A DNA stretch of 64,000 bases from Pseudomonas tohonis. GTDB taxonomy: Bacteria > Pseudomonadota > Gammaproteobacteria > Pseudomonadales > Pseudomonadaceae. Where the stretch lies: the NCBI RefSeq assembly GCF_012767755.2, contig NZ_AP023189.1, positions 5,706,001 through 5,770,000 on the forward strand, read 5' to 3'. Every line of letters starts with the position of its first letter. Within the stretch, counting starts at the first letter, position 1. Below, piece by piece: positions 19,200 to 30,949 of this stretch. The notes below the pieces were generated by a model. The model was not told the origin of the DNA. It searched no databases and saw nothing but the letters and a program-made list of their open reading frames with translations. Both the position numbers and the translations under genes were made by a program.

Positions 19200-20000
19200 A
19201 TGCCTGATGTGACCCTGACCACCCTTCAAGAGCTGAAGCAAAAAGGCGAGAAGATCGCCATGCTCACAGCCTATGACGCCACCTTCGCCCAGGCCGCGAG
19301 CCAGGCAGGTGCCGATGTCCTGCTGGTGGGCGACTCCCTTGGCATGGTCCTGCAAGGCCATGACAGCACCCTGCCGGTGAGCGTCGCCGACATGGCGTAC
19401 CACACCGCCGCCGTGAAGCGCGGCAACCAGGGCGCGCTGATCATCGCCGACCTGCCGTTCATGGCCTACGCCACCCTGGAACAGACCTTCGCCAACAGCG
19501 CCGCCCTGATGCAGGCCGGCGCCCACATGGTGAAGCTGGAAGGCGCCGCCTGGCTGGCCGAGCCCATCCGCCTGCTGGCAGAACGCGGCATTCCGGTATG
19601 CGCGCACCTGGGCCTCACCCCGCAAGCGGTGAACATCCTCGGTGGCTACAAGGTGCAGGGCCGCCAGGAAGCCCAGGCCCGCCAGCTGCGCGCCGACGCC
19701 ATGGCCCTGGAGCAGGCCGGCGCCGCCATGCTGCTGCTCGAATGCGTCCCCAGCGAACTCGCCGCCGAGATCACCCAGTCGGTGAAGATCCCGGTCATCG
19801 GCATCGGTGCCGGCAGCGCCACCGACGGCCAGGTGCTGGTCATGCACGACATGCTCGGCCTGTCCCTCACCGGTCGCGCGCCCAAGTTCGTGAAGAACTT
19901 CATGGAAGGCCAGGCCAGCATCCAGGCCGCCATGGCCGCCTACGTGAAGGCCGTCAAGGACGTCACCTTCCCTGCCGCCGAACACGGATTCTCCGCATGA
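19200..20000 (+). CDS. panB: Ketopantoate hydroxymethyltransferase
   Basis: 266 aa. First step of pantothenate synthesis: ketoisovalerate plus methylene-tetrahydrofolate gives ketopantoate. Signature residues are in [39 protein letters not shown] and [10 protein letters not shown], with the catalytic glutamate in [13 protein letters not shown] 19200 follows GAGGACG and aligns with the family; an upstream TTG is open but unsupported. Its stop overlaps the panC ATG by 4 bases. Confidence 0.96.
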   Translation: MPDVTLTTLQELKQKGEKIAMLTAYDATFAQAASQAGADVLLVGDSLGMVLQGHDSTLPVSVADMAYHTAAVKRGNQGALIIADLPFMAYATLEQTFANSAALMQAGAHMVKLEGAAWLAEPIRLLAERGIPVCAHLGLTPQAVNILGGYKVQGRQEAQARQLRADAMALEQAGAAMLLLECVPSELAAEITQSVKIPVIGIGAGSATDGQVLVMHDMLGLSLTGRAPKFVKNFMEGQASIQAAMAAYVKAVKDVTFPAAEHGFSA

Positions 20001-20857
20001 TCACCGTCAAGACCGTCCGCGAGCTGCGCGCCGCCGTGGCCCGCGCTCGCGGCGAAGGCAAGCGCATCGGCCTGGTACCGACCATGGGCAACCTCCACGC
20101 CGGCCACGCCGCGCTGGTGGAGAAAGCCGCACAGCGCGCCGACTTCGTCGTCACCAGCATCTTCGTCAACCCGCTGCAGTTCGGCCCCAGCGAAGACCTG
20201 GCCAAGTACCCGCGCACCCTGCAGGCCGACCAGGAGAAACTGGTCGCCGCCGGCTGCCACCTGCTGTTCCACCCGGACGTCGAGGAGATGTACCCCGACG
20301 GCATGGCCGACCAGACCCGCGTCAGCGTGCCCCTGGTTTCCGAAGGGCTCTGCGGTGCCAGCCGTCCGGGCCACTTCGAAGGCGTCGCCACCGTGGTCAG
20401 CAAGCTGTTCAACATGGTCCAGCCGGACCTCGCCCTGTTCGGCGAGAAGGACTTCCAGCAACTCGCGGTGATCCGCAAGCTGGTCCGCGACCTCAACCTG
20501 CCGATCCAGATCATGGGTGAGGCCACGGTCCGCGCCGAGGACGGCCTGGCCCTCTCCTCGCGCAACGGCTACCTGGACGAACAACAACGCGCCGCAGCGC
20601 CGGCCCTGTACCGCACCCTCAAGCAACTGGCCGACTCCGTGAACGCCGGCCGCGACGACTTCGCCACCCTGGAAGCCCAGGGCCGCGATGCGCTCGAGAA
20701 GGCCGGTTTCCGCCCCGACTACCTGGAAATCCGTGAGGCCGCCAGCCTGCGCCCGGCGCGCCCCGGCGACCAGGACCTGGTGATCCTGGCCGCAGCCTAC
20801 ATGGGCAGCACCCGGCTGATCGACAACCTCGCCTTCACCCTCCACGGAAAGGCCTGA
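19997..20857 (+). CDS. panC: Pantothenate synthetase
   Basis: 286 aa. ATP-dependent condensation of pantoate with beta-alanine. The HxGH nucleotide-binding motif is in [14 protein letters not shown] (residues 28-41), the pantoate-binding FVNPLQFGP follows, and the KMSKS-like loop is ALSSRNGYL. The ATGA overlap with panB fixes the start and implies coupling. It receives beta-alanine from PanD, encoded 82 bases downstream. Confidence 0.96.
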   Translation: MITVKTVRELRAAVARARGEGKRIGLVPTMGNLHAGHAALVEKAAQRADFVVTSIFVNPLQFGPSEDLAKYPRTLQADQEKLVAAGCHLLFHPDVEEMYPDGMADQTRVSVPLVSEGLCGASRPGHFEGVATVVSKLFNMVQPDLALFGEKDFQQLAVIRKLVRDLNLPIQIMGEATVRAEDGLALSSRNGYLDEQQRAAAPALYRTLKQLADSVNAGRDDFATLEAQGRDALEKAGFRPDYLEIREAASLRPARPGDQDLVILAAAYMGSTRLIDNLAFTLHGKA

Positions 20858-20939
20858 AACCCTCGCCCGGCAAGGCTTGCCCACCCCTCGGGGTTCGGGC
20901 AAACTCTGCCGCCGCCAGCGCCCAGACAAGGAAAACGCC

Positions 20940-21320
20940 ATGCACGCCATCATGCTCAAGGCCAAACTGCACCGCGCCGAAGTCACCCATGCGGTGCTCG
21001 ACTACGAAGGCTCCTGCGCCATCGACGGTGAATGGCTGGACCTCGCCGGCATCCGCGAGTACGAACAGATCCAGATCTACAACGTCGACAACGGCGAGCG
21101 CTTCACCACCTACGCCATCCGTGGCGAAAACGGCTCGCGCATGATCTCGGTCAACGGCGCCGCCGCGCACAAGGCCAAAGTAGGCGACCGGGTCATCATC
21201 TGCGCCTACGCCCACTACAGCGAAGCCGAGCTGGCCAACTTCAAGCCGCGCATGCTCTACATGGCACCCGGCAACGAGCTGAGCCACACCAGCAACGCCA
21301 TACCGGTCCAGGTCGCCTGA
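20940..21320 (+). CDS. panD: Aspartate 1-decarboxylase proenzyme
   Basis: 126 aa, the E. coli length. It makes beta-alanine from aspartate. The proenzyme self-cleaves at Gly24-Ser25 (YEGSCAID), and this site is at exactly residues 24-25 here, leaving a pyruvoyl group on the new N-terminus. The later [13 protein letters not shown] segment is conserved. The cluster panB-panC-panD is complete. A terminator follows. Confidence 0.96.
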   Translation: MHAIMLKAKLHRAEVTHAVLDYEGSCAIDGEWLDLAGIREYEQIQIYNVDNGERFTTYAIRGENGSRMISVNGAAAHKAKVGDRVIICAYAHYSEAELANFKPRMLYMAPGNELSHTSNAIPVQVA

Positions 21321-21340
21321 ACCCTGACCCGCTAGACTGA

Positions 21341-21365
21341 AAGCCCGGAACACTCCGGGCTTTTT
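21341..21365 (+). terminator. Rho-independent terminator after panD
   Basis: AAGCCCGGA (21341-21349), 4-base loop, TCCGGGCTT (21354-21362) and a T-run. It separates the pan genes from pgi. Confidence 0.88.
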
Positions 21366-21402
21366 CGTGTTCATAACCAAGTTGATTGCTTGAAGGCACG
21401 CC

Positions 21403-23067
21403 ATGAACCACCACCTGAACCCCCTCGACGTCACCCAACTGCCCAGCTGGGGCGCGCTGTCCGCGCACCGTGAGGAGCTGGCCGGCTTCAAGATGCGCCA
21501 GGCCTTCCAGGAAGACGGCGAGCGCTTCAAGCGCTTCACCCTCAGCGCCTGCGGCCTGCTGCTGGACTTCTCCAAGAACCTGATCCGCGAAGACACCCTG
21601 GCCCTGCTGGTGAAGCTGGCCGAGGAAGCCCAGCTCGGCGAAGCCATCAAGGCCATGTTCCAGGGCGAGGTGATCAACGCCTCCGAGCGTCGCCCCGTGC
21701 TGCACACCGCGCTGCGCCGCCCCATCGGCGACAAGGTGCGGGTGGACGGCAAGGACGTCATGCCCGAGGTGCACCGCGTGTTGCACCAGATGACCGAGCT
21801 CGTGGGCTACGTGCACAACGGCCTGTGGCGTGGCTATACCGAGAAACCCATCACCGACGTCGTCAACATCGGCATCGGTGGCTCCTTCCTCGGCCCGCAA
21901 CTGGTTTCCGAGGCGCTGCTGCCCTTCGCCCAGAAAGGCGTGCGCTGCCACTACCTGGCCAACATCGACGGCAGCGAATTCCGCGAGCTGGCCTGCAAGC
22001 TCAACGCCGAGACCACGCTGTTCATCGTCTCCAGCAAATCCTTCGGCACCCTGGAAACCCTGAAGAACGCCCAGGCCGCCCGCGCCTGGTACCTGGCCCA
22101 GGGCGGCAGCGAGGAAGAGCTCTACCGCCACTTCATCGCCGTTTCCAGCAACAAGGAAGCGGCCATGGCCTTCGGCATCCGCGAGGAGAACATCTTCCCG
22201 ATGTGGGACTGGGTGGGCGGCCGCTACTCGCTGTGGTCGGCCATCGGCCTGCCGATCGCCATGTCCATCGGCATCTCCAATTTCAAGGAGCTGCTGTCCG
22301 GCGCCTACAGCATGGACCAGCACTTCCAGACCGCATCCTTCGAGCGCAACATCCCGGTGATCCTGGCCCTGCTGGGCGTCTGGTATGGCGACTTCTGGGG
22401 CGCCCGCAGCCACGCGATCCTGCCCTACGACTACTACCTGCGTAATTTCACCGACCACCTGCAGCAGCTGGACATGGAATCCAACGGCAAGACCGTGCGC
22501 CAGGACGGCAGCCCGATCACCGCCGGTACTGGCCCGGTGATCTGGGGCGGCGTCGGCTGCAACGGTCAGCACGCCTACCACCAGTTGCTGCACCAGGGCA
22601 GCCACCTGATCCCCGCGGACTTCATCGTCCCGGTCTCCAGCTACAACCCGGTCGCCGACCACCACCAATGGCTGTTCGCCAACTGCTTGTCGCAGAGCCA
22701 GGCGATGATGCTCGGCAAGTCCCGCGAGGAAGCCGAGAACGAGCTGCGCGCCAAGGGTCTGGACGAAGCCGAGGTGCAGCGCCTGGCACCGCACAAGGTC
22801 ATCCCCGGCAACCGCCCCAGCAACACCCTGGTGATGGAACGCATCAGCCCCCGTCGCCTGGGCGCGCTGATCGCCATGTACGAACACAAGGTCTACGTGC
22901 AGAGCGTGCTCTGGGGCATCAACGCCTTCGACCAGTGGGGCGTGGAACTGGGCAAGGAACTGGGCAAGGGCGTCTACTCGCGCATCGTCGGCAGCGAGGA
23001 AACCCCGGCCGAAGACGGCTCCACCCAGGGCCTGATCGACTTCTTCCGCGGCCGTCACCGCGGCTGA
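21403..23067 (+). CDS. pgi: Glucose-6-phosphate isomerase
   Basis: 554 aa. Interconverts glucose-6-phosphate and fructose-6-phosphate in the cytosol; in pseudomonads it serves mainly gluconeogenesis and cyclic Entner-Doudoroff flux. Sugar-phosphate-isomerase signatures are [15 protein letters not shown] (about residue 155), the phosphate-binding [19 protein letters not shown]-like [16 protein letters not shown], and the catalytic histidine/lysine region [15 protein letters not shown] and [18 protein letters not shown] 21403 lies 38 bases after the panD terminator T-run. Confidence 0.97.
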   Translation: MNHHLNPLDVTQLPSWGALSAHREELAGFKMRQAFQEDGERFKRFTLSACGLLLDFSKNLIREDTLALLVKLAEEAQLGEAIKAMFQGEVINASERRPVLHTALRRPIGDKVRVDGKDVMPEVHRVLHQMTELVGYVHNGLWRGYTEKPITDVVNIGIGGSFLGPQLVSEALLPFAQKGVRCHYLANIDGSEFRELACKLNAETTLFIVSSKSFGTLETLKNAQAARAWYLAQGGSEEELYRHFIAVSSNKEAAMAFGIREENIFPMWDWVGGRYSLWSAIGLPIAMSIGISNFKELLSGAYSMDQHFQTASFERNIPVILALLGVWYGDFWGARSHAILPYDYYLRNFTDHLQQLDMESNGKTVRQDGSPITAGTGPVIWGGVGCNGQHAYHQLLHQGSHLIPADFIVPVSSYNPVADHHQWLFANCLSQSQAMMLGKSREEAENELRAKGLDEAEVQRLAPHKVIPGNRPSNTLVMERISPRRLGALIAMYEHKVYVQSVLWGINAFDQWGVELGKELGKGVYSRIVGSEETPAEDGSTQGLIDFFRGRHRG

Positions 23068-23071
23068 TGCC

Positions 23072-23101
23072 GGCGCCGCACCCGGCCCCGGGTGCGGCGC
23101 C
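23072..23101. terminator. Hairpin between convergent pgi and the GlxA-type gene
   Basis: A near-perfect 13-14 bp GC-rich stem (GGCGCCGCACCCG... / ...CGGGTGCGGCGCC) lies between the two stops. A weak pyrimidine run (TCTCCTCCTC) follows on the plus strand. It probably serves both genes. Confidence 0.65.
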
Positions 23102-23115
23102 TCTCCTCCTCGCCG

Positions 23116-24105
23116 CTAGCGGCAGAAGCGCTGGCGGTACTCGCTCGGCGTCACTCCCAATCCCTGCACGAACGCCCTCCTGAGGTTGTATTCGTTGATG
23201 AAGCCGGTGCGTTGCGCCGTGCGCTTGAGCGATGCCGCCCCGTCCTCCAGCAACCGGCAGGCCGCCTCCAGGCGCATCTGGAACAACAGGCGCGCCGGGC
23301 CGATCCCCAACTCCTCCTTGCAGTGCCGGTGCAGGGTGCGTGACGAGACCGCGACGGCCGCCGCCATCGCCTCGATATCCAGGTCCTCCTGCAGGTGCTC
23401 GCGCAACCACGCCGAAAGCCGCTCCACCAGCCCACCCGGAGGGGCCTGCTGGGCCAGCAACTCGGCGCTGAACTGACGCTGCCCGCCCGGCCGTCGCAGG
23501 TACACCACCAAGCCTCGGGCCACCTGCAGGGACACCTCGCGCCCCAGGTCCTCCTCCACCAGGCTCAGGCACAGGTCGATGCCCGCCGTGACACCCGCCG
23601 AGCTGTAGAAGGCGCCGTCGCGCACGAACAGCGCGTCCTCCAGTACCCGCGTTCGCGGTAGCAAGCGCTGCAACAGCGACGCATAGCGCCAGTGGGTCAC
23701 CACCTGGCGCCCCTCCAGCAGCCCGGCGCGGGCAAGCAGGAAGGCACCGGTGCACACCGAGCAGCAGCGCCGCGCCACGCCGGCTGCCGCCACCAGCCAG
23801 GCGGCGAGCGCGGCCGCCCCCATCGCCCGCTGCACGCCATGGCCGCCGGCCACCAGCAGGGTGCAGCCCACCAGCTCGTCCACGGGTGGCAGCGCCTCGG
23901 CCTGCAGCTGCAAGCCGGTGGAGGAGCTCACCAGGCCGGGCTCCAGCGCCACGGTACGCAGGCGGTAGGGCCGCATCGCGCCCGCCGGCAACTGCTCGCC
24001 CGCGGCCGCGAAGACCTCGGCGGGGCCGGTGGCATCGAGCAGTTGGAAATCGGTGAAGACCAGCAGCACCACAAGATGCGGCGCCGGTTCGTCGGCAATG
24101 GTCAT
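23116..24105 (-). CDS. GlxA-family AraC-type regulator with DJ-1/PfpI sensor domain
   Basis: 329 aa. The N-terminal half (about 10-185) is a DJ-1/PfpI (class I amidotransferase-like) domain with the elbow CCSVCTGAFLLARAGLL, where the second cysteine sits at the usual nucleophile position. The C-terminal third carries two AraC helix-turn-helices (IEAMAAAVAVSSRTLHRHCK and RTAQRTGFINEYNLRRAF), ending GVTPSEYRQRF. Such GlxA proteins usually sense a small metabolite and regulate adjacent genes. ATG 24105 follows GAGGTG; earlier in-frame starts up to 24216 exist but lack family similarity. It diverges from a PfpI-domain gene across 122 bases. Confidence 0.88.
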   Translation of the reverse strand: MTIADEPAPHLVVLLVFTDFQLLDATGPAEVFAAAGEQLPAGAMRPYRLRTVALEPGLVSSSTGLQLQAEALPPVDELVGCTLLVAGGHGVQRAMGAAALAAWLVAAAGVARRCCSVCTGAFLLARAGLLEGRQVVTHWRYASLLQRLLPRTRVLEDALFVRDGAFYSSAGVTAGIDLCLSLVEEDLGREVSLQVARGLVVYLRRPGGQRQFSAELLAQQAPPGGLVERLSAWLREHLQEDLDIEAMAAAVAVSSRTLHRHCKEELGIGPARLLFQMRLEAACRLLEDGAASLKRTAQRTGFINEYNLRRAFVQGLGVTPSEYRQRFCR

Positions 24106-24227
24106 GGGCACCTCGCGGGCCATCGCAGCGCTGAGAAGGATTGGCGGATTTTCATCCATGCCTGTCATTCGCGCCAGAGACGGGTGCCTCACACTGGGCC
24201 AGCCCCCCATCGACAAGGACCCTTTCC

Positions 24228-25313
24228 ATGATCCGCCTCGCCTGGCTACTGCTCGCCGGCCTCACCCTTGGCCACCCCCTGCCCTCGCTCGCCGATGAGG
24301 ACCCCGACCGGCTCCCCGCCTACCAGCAGCGCTTCGACCGCGAGCGCCCGCTGGTGGCGGTGATCGGCGAGAACGGCATGACCGAGCTGGTGGACTACGT
24401 CATCCCCTACGGGTTGCTTTCCCGGTCCGGGGTCGCCGAGGTCGTCGCACTCTCCACGCGCCCCGGGGCGATGCAGATGATGCCGGCGCTGCGCCTGCTG
24501 GCCGATGCCGATATCGACGCATTCGACCGCCGCCACCCCGAAGGCGCCGACTACGTGATCGTGCCGGCGGTGCACCACAGCGACGACCCGACGCTGCTGC
24601 GCTGGGTCAGGCAGCAAGCCGACAAGGGCGCGACCCTCGTCGCCATCTGCGACGGCGTGCTGGTGCTCGGCAACGCCGGGGTGCTCCAGGGGCGCCGCGC
24701 CACCGGCCACTGGTATTCGCGCAGCCAGCGCGAAGGCGACTTCCCCGACACCCGCTGGGTGGATGACCGCCGCTACCTGGCCGACGGCAAGGTGATTACC
24801 ACGGCGGGAGTCAGCGCCGCCCTGCCCGCCACCCTGGCCCTGGTGGAGGCCATCGGCGGCCGCGACAAGGCACGGGCGCTGGCAGGAGAAATCGGCCAGC
24901 CGGGCTGGTCGTCACGGCATGACGGCACCGGCTTCCAGCTCGGGGCGGGCGGCTACCTGACGGCCGCAGGCAACCTCCTCGCCTTCTGGAGGCACGAGGA
25001 ACTGGGCCTGCCGGTGCAGCCGGGCGTGGACGAGATGGCCCTGGCCCTGCGCGCCGACGCCTGGTCGCGGACGTTCCGCTCCGAGGCGCTCGCCCTGGCC
25101 GAGACGGCCGAGCCGATCCGCACCCGCAACGGCCTGGTCCTGCTGCCCGAGCCCGTGCAGGGGCACCCGGGCATCACCCGCCTGGACGAGGACGACGCAC
25201 TGCTGGCCCAGCTCTTCGACAGCACCCTGGCGGCCATCGCCGACCGCCACGGCCAGGACACCGCCGACCTGGTGGCGCGCCAGCTGGAATACGCGCCAGG
25301 CCTGAACGAATGA
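24228..25313 (+). CDS. Exported DJ-1/PfpI-domain protein, function unknown
   Basis: 361 aa. A signal peptide (MIRLAWLLLAGLTLGHPLPSLA) predicts export to the periplasm. A DJ-1/PfpI domain follows (about residues 45-210) with AICDGVLVLGNAGVL, whose Cys sits at the nucleophile elbow, and ITTAGVSAALPATLALVEAIGG, a segment also found in GlxA regulators. The last 150 residues have no feature I recognise. ATG 24228 follows AAGGA by 8 bases. It is divergent from the GlxA-type regulator, which has the same domain, so one may control the other. The substrate is unknown; protease activity should not be assumed. Confidence 0.75.
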   Translation: MIRLAWLLLAGLTLGHPLPSLADEDPDRLPAYQQRFDRERPLVAVIGENGMTELVDYVIPYGLLSRSGVAEVVALSTRPGAMQMMPALRLLADADIDAFDRRHPEGADYVIVPAVHHSDDPTLLRWVRQQADKGATLVAICDGVLVLGNAGVLQGRRATGHWYSRSQREGDFPDTRWVDDRRYLADGKVITTAGVSAALPATLALVEAIGGRDKARALAGEIGQPGWSSRHDGTGFQLGAGGYLTAAGNLLAFWRHEELGLPVQPGVDEMALALRADAWSRTFRSEALALAETAEPIRTRNGLVLLPEPVQGHPGITRLDEDDALLAQLFDSTLAAIADRHGQDTADLVARQLEYAPGLNE

Positions 25314-25400
25314 TTCCACGGGGGGTTCAAACGCCTTGCGAAGCCGCCACTTGAACCGAGCAACTGCTTGGGTGCACCCTAGCCGGCACCGCGGTAACAC

Positions 25401-25411
25401 AAGAACAAGGA
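25401..25411 (+). promoter_or_regulatory. Candidate Hfq/Crc (CA) motif over the acs ribosome-binding site
   Basis: AAGAACAA (25401-25408) fits the AANAANAA motif bound by Hfq/Crc and overlaps the AAGGA Shine-Dalgarno at 25407-25411, 9 bases before the ATG. Binding would block translation during catabolite repression. acsA is a reported Crc-regulon member in Pseudomonas. Confidence 0.65.
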
Positions 25412-25420
25412 CCCCGCCTC

Positions 25421-27358
<1,938 letters not shown>

Positions 27359-27371
27359 ATAAAGCTTGAAA

Positions 27372-27415
27372 CCGGGAGCTGGAAGCCTGAAGAATCCCCA
27401 GGCGCCAGCTCCCGG
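27372..27415. repeat. Inverted repeat downstream of acs (GGAAGC family)
   Basis: CCGGGAGCTGG (27372-27382) and CCAGCTCCCGG (27405-27415) form a perfect 11-bp stem with a 22-base loop. The arm and loop share the GAGCTGGAAGC words seen at rpsO-pnp. It ends about 20 bases before the next start codon. Confidence 0.7.
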
Positions 27416-27435
27416 CCTGCCTCGAACGCCTGACG

Positions 27436-28311
27436 ATGGAACTCCTACGTACCCGCATCGAAAGCCAGATACTCAGCCTCACCGGTGCCTCCCTCGGGCA
27501 GATCGACCTGGAGAACCCCAAGGGCGATCCCGGCCTGTTCGGCCCTAACTCCATGGCCTGGAAAGTTCATGGCGACTTCACCTCGATGATGATCGGTGGC
27601 ATCAGCGCGCTGCTGCTGCAGATGTTGCACCCCCTCGCCCTGGCCGGCGTGTGGGACCACTCGAACTTCCGCCAGGACATGCTCGGTCGCCTGCGCCGCA
27701 CCAGCCTGTTCATCTCCGGCACCACCTACGGCAACACCCGCGATGCCGAATGGCTGATCGACAAGGTGCGCACCATCCACCTGCAGGTGGTCGGCAGCGC
27801 GCCCGACGGCCGCCCCTATGCGGCCAGCGACCCGGACCTGCTCACCTGGGTGCACGTCGCCGAGGTCAGCAGCTTCCTCGGGGCCTACCTGCGCCACCTC
27901 GACCCAGCGATGCCCGGCGCCGACCAGGACCGCTACTACGAGGAAATCGCCCTGGTGGCCGAACGCCTGGGTGCCCGCAACGTACCCAAGTCGCGCCAGG
28001 CCGTCGCCGACTACCTGGAGGCCATGCGCCCGCAGATGCTCTGCGACGAGCGCACCCTCGAAGTGGTGCGCCTGCTGCGCGATGCCCCAGCGCCCAGTGC
28101 CCTGGCCAAGCCCTTCGGCAACCTGATGATGCAGGCCGGCATCGAGCTGCTGCCCACCTGGGCCATGACGATGCTCGGCCTGCGCCTGCCCGATTGGCAG
28201 CGCCCCCTGATCCGCGCCGGCGTACAGCGCACAGCACCGATGCTGCGCTGGGCCCTGCGCAACGGCGCCTCCAGTCGCGCACGCCGGCGCATGGGCCTGC
28301 CCACCCGCTGA
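27436..28311 (+). CDS. DUF2236 (MpaB-like, putative oxygenase) family protein
   Basis: 291 aa. The sequence [37 protein letters not shown] is characteristic of DUF2236, a fold shared with latex-clearing protein and fungal MpaB. The histidine in LHPLA is a likely haem ligand by analogy with those proteins. [18 protein letters not shown] and [17 protein letters not shown] segments agree with the family. No signal peptide is visible. The substrate is unknown. It lies between acs and a thiolase in the same direction, so a link to acyl/CoA metabolism is possible but only contextual. Confidence 0.8.
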   Translation: MELLRTRIESQILSLTGASLGQIDLENPKGDPGLFGPNSMAWKVHGDFTSMMIGGISALLLQMLHPLALAGVWDHSNFRQDMLGRLRRTSLFISGTTYGNTRDAEWLIDKVRTIHLQVVGSAPDGRPYAASDPDLLTWVHVAEVSSFLGAYLRHLDPAMPGADQDRYYEEIALVAERLGARNVPKSRQAVADYLEAMRPQMLCDERTLEVVRLLRDAPAPSALAKPFGNLMMQAGIELLPTWAMTMLGLRLPDWQRPLIRAGVQRTAPMLRWALRNGASSRARRRMGLPTR

Positions 28312-28399
28312 GTGGCTGGCCGGTCACTCGGCCCTGTGCGACCATCGCCCACTTTCCGGTCATGACCTGAACCGAACCCCAGCCTCGAGGACAGAAATC

Positions 28400-29581
28400 A
28401 TGCAAGACGTCGTCATAGTCGCCGCCACCCGCACCGCCGTCGGCAGCTTCCAGGGCTCGCTGGCCAACATCCCCGCCCCCGAGCTGGGCGCCGCGGTGAT
28501 CCGCCAGCTGCTGGCCCAGACCGGCCTCGACGGCGCCCAGGTGGACGAGGTCATCCTCGGCCAGGTGCTCACCGCCGGCTCCGGCCAGAACCCCGCGCGC
28601 CAAGCCGCCATCCTCGCCGGCCTGCCCCACGCCGTGCCGGCCATGACCCTGAACAAGGTCTGCGGCTCCGGCCTCAAGGCCCTGCACCTGGCGGCCCAGG
28701 CGATTCGCTGCGGCGACGCCGAGGTGATCATCGCCGGCGGCCAGGAAAGCATGAGCCTCGCCCCCTACGTCATGCCCGGCGCCCGCACCGGCCTGCGCAT
28801 GGGCCACGCCAAACTGGTCGACACCATGATCCAGGACGGCCTGTGGGACGCCTTCAACGACTACCACATGGGCATCACCGCCGAGAACCTGGTGGAGAAG
28901 TACGGCATCAGCCGTGAAGCCCAGGACGCCTTCGCCGCCGCCTCCCAGCAGAAGGCCTGCGCGGCCATCGAGGGCGGGCGCTTCAAGGACGAGATCACCC
29001 CCATCCTGATCCCGCAGAAGAAGGGCGACCCCATCGCCTTCGCCACCGACGAGCAGCCCCGTGCCGGCACCACCGCCGAATCCCTGGCCAAGCTCAAGCC
29101 GGCGTTCAAGAAGGACGGCAGCGTCACCGCCGGCAACGCCTCCAGCCTCAACGACGGCGCCGCCGCCGTGCTGCTGATGAGCGCCGAAAAAGCCAGGGCC
29201 CTGGGCCTGCCGGTGCTGGCGCGCATCGCCGCCTACGCCAACGCCGGCGTCGACCCGGCGATCATGGGCATCGGCCCGGTCTCGGCCACCAGGCGCTGCC
29301 TGGAAAAGGCCGGCTGGAACCTCGGCGAGCTGGACCTGATCGAAGCCAACGAAGCCTTCGCCGCCCAGGCCCTGTCCGTGGGCAAGGAACTGGGCTGGGA
29401 TGCCGAGAAGGTCAACGTCAACGGCGGCGCCATCGCTATCGGCCACCCCATCGGCGCCTCCGGCTGCCGCGTGCTGGTGACCCTGCTGCACGAGATGATC
29501 AAGCGCGATGCGAAGAAGGGCCTGGCGACCCTGTGCATCGGCGGCGGCCAGGGCGTGGCGCTGGCGATCGAGCGCTTTTAG
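28400..29581 (+). CDS. Acetyl-CoA acetyltransferase (thiolase)
   Basis: 393 aa, normal thiolase length. Condenses two acetyl-CoA or cleaves acetoacetyl-CoA. The acyl-enzyme cysteine is in [11 protein letters not shown] (about residue 88), the histidine in [12 protein letters not shown] and the second cysteine in LCIGGGQG near the C-terminus. It is of the biosynthetic AtoB/PhaA type by motif, but the physiological direction cannot be told. GAGG lies 9 bases before ATG 28400. The TAG stop is formed within the first copy of a 90-base repeat that begins at 29577. Confidence 0.93.
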   Translation: MQDVVIVAATRTAVGSFQGSLANIPAPELGAAVIRQLLAQTGLDGAQVDEVILGQVLTAGSGQNPARQAAILAGLPHAVPAMTLNKVCGSGLKALHLAAQAIRCGDAEVIIAGGQESMSLAPYVMPGARTGLRMGHAKLVDTMIQDGLWDAFNDYHMGITAENLVEKYGISREAQDAFAAASQQKACAAIEGGRFKDEITPILIPQKKGDPIAFATDEQPRAGTTAESLAKLKPAFKKDGSVTAGNASSLNDGAAAVLLMSAEKARALGLPVLARIAAYANAGVDPAIMGIGPVSATRRCLEKAGWNLGELDLIEANEAFAAQALSVGKELGWDAEKVNVNGGAIAIGHPIGASGCRVLVTLLHEMIKRDAKKGLATLCIGGGQGVALAIERF

Positions 29582-29666
29582 TGGGTTACCGCGTACGCGG
29601 GAATGACGGTGCATGAGGGACGTCCCGCGCACCTCGTCACCCCCGCGAACGCGGGGGGCCGCTGAA
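29577..29666. repeat. Palindromic repeat, copy 1
   Basis: A 90-base unit starting TTTAGTGGGTT, with GCGTACGCGGGAATGACGG near one end and CCCCGCGAACGCGGGG near the other, ending GCTGAA. It is about 80-85% identical by eye to copy 2. It looks like the widespread non-coding element containing GCGGGAATGACG. Confidence 0.85.
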
Positions 29667-29681
29667 ACAGAACGAGGGCTA

Positions 29682-29771
29682 TTTAGTGGGTTCCCGCATG
29701 CGCGGGAATGACGGTGGATGAGGGAAGCCCCGTGCACCTTGTCACCCTCGCGAACGCGGGGGCCCACTGAA
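29682..29771. repeat. Palindromic repeat, copy 2
   Basis: Direct tandem partner of copy 1, separated by 15 bases and with the same orientation and length. It reads TTTAGTGGGTTCCCGCATGC and then GCGGGAATGACGGTGGATG. It ends 58 bases before the next gene. Confidence 0.85.
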
Positions 29772-29829
29772 CAGCCCCGCCCGCTTTGCTAAACTGCGCG
29801 ACCTTTCCTGTACCTGCGAGACGCCGCGC

Positions 29830-30849
29830 ATGCCTTCCAACCTCCCCCAGGCGCTGCGCGCCGCACTCGATGCCCGCCAGCCCCTGCTCGCCGAGCTGCA
29901 TGCGCAAGGCACCGACTGCTATCGCCTGTTCCACGGCAGCCAGGAAGGCGCCTCCGGCCTGACCATCGACCGCTACGGCCCGCAACTGCTGGTGCAGAGC
30001 TTCCACCAGACGCTGCAACGGGACGAACTGCTGCAAGCCGTCGCACAGGTGCAGGAACGACTCGGCGAGCCACTGCTGCCGGTCTACAACGACCGCTCCC
30101 AGGGCAACTCGCGCATCGATCGCAGCGACACCGTGTACCAGGCCGAGCCGGACGCGCTGGTCGACCTCGTCGGCCACGAGTGGGGCCTGAACTACCGGGT
30201 ACGCGGCCGTCATCCCGGCCAGGACCCGCTGCTCTTCCTCGACCTGCGCAACGCCCGCGGCTGGGTAAAGCGCCACGCCGCCGGCAAGTCGGTGCTCAAC
30301 CTCTTCGCCTACACCTGTGGCGTCGGCCTGGCTGCCGCAGCGGGCGGGGCCAGCGAGGTGTGGAACCTCGACTTCGCCGAGGGCAACCTGGCCGTCGGCC
30401 GCGAAAACGCTGCGCTCAACCCCGGGCTCACGCCCATGCGCTTCGTGCAATCGGACTACTTCCCCGCCATCCGCCAGCTCGCCGGCCAGCCCATCGCCCG
30501 CCGCCACGGGCAGAAATTGCCCAGCTACCCACGCCTGGAACAGCGCCGCTTCGACCTGGTGTTCCTGGACCCGCCGGCCTGGGCCAAGAGCGCCTTCGGC
30601 ACCGTCGACCTGCTGCGCGACTACCAGAGCCTGCTCAAGCCGGCGATCCAGGCCACTGCCGAAGACGGCACGCTGATCTGCTGCAACAACCTCGCGAAGG
30701 TGGACATCGAGGACTGGCGCGAGCAGGTGCTGCGCTGCGCCAGCAAGCTCGGCCGACCGGTGCGGGAGTGGGAACAGCTAGCGCCGGCGAGCGACTTCCC
30801 CTCCCTCGATGAGCGCCCTCCGCTGAAGACCCTGGTGCTGCATTTCTGA
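29830..30849 (+). CDS. Class I SAM-dependent methyltransferase, RlmI-like
   Basis: 339 aa. The SAM-binding core is VLNLFAYTCGVGLAAAAGGASEVWNLD (about residues 156-182), and the catalytic loop is FDLVFLDPPAWAKSAFG (about 240-256). This pattern fits the Methyltrans_SAM group related to the 23S rRNA m5C methyltransferase RlmI. The N-terminal part (CYRLFHGSQEGASGLTIDRYG) matches the short linker domain of that group, but a full PUA domain is not obvious. An rRNA substrate is likely but unproven. It follows the tandem repeats and has no operon partner. Confidence 0.8.
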   Translation: MPSNLPQALRAALDARQPLLAELHAQGTDCYRLFHGSQEGASGLTIDRYGPQLLVQSFHQTLQRDELLQAVAQVQERLGEPLLPVYNDRSQGNSRIDRSDTVYQAEPDALVDLVGHEWGLNYRVRGRHPGQDPLLFLDLRNARGWVKRHAAGKSVLNLFAYTCGVGLAAAAGGASEVWNLDFAEGNLAVGRENAALNPGLTPMRFVQSDYFPAIRQLAGQPIARRHGQKLPSYPRLEQRRFDLVFLDPPAWAKSAFGTVDLLRDYQSLLKPAIQATAEDGTLICCNNLAKVDIEDWREQVLRCASKLGRPVREWEQLAPASDFPSLDERPPLKTLVLHF

Positions 30850-30949
30850 AGCGAGAACCGCCCAACGAAACCACCCGCAACCGTCTGTCGGAACCTTGCG
30901 GCCGTGCCATACTCCAAGCCACCTCCGCCGGGATAGTCGACGCCTCACC

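Noticed and set aside
29577..29771. Insertion sequence after the thiolase
   Set aside because: Only two short palindromic repeats without a transposase gene or target duplications.
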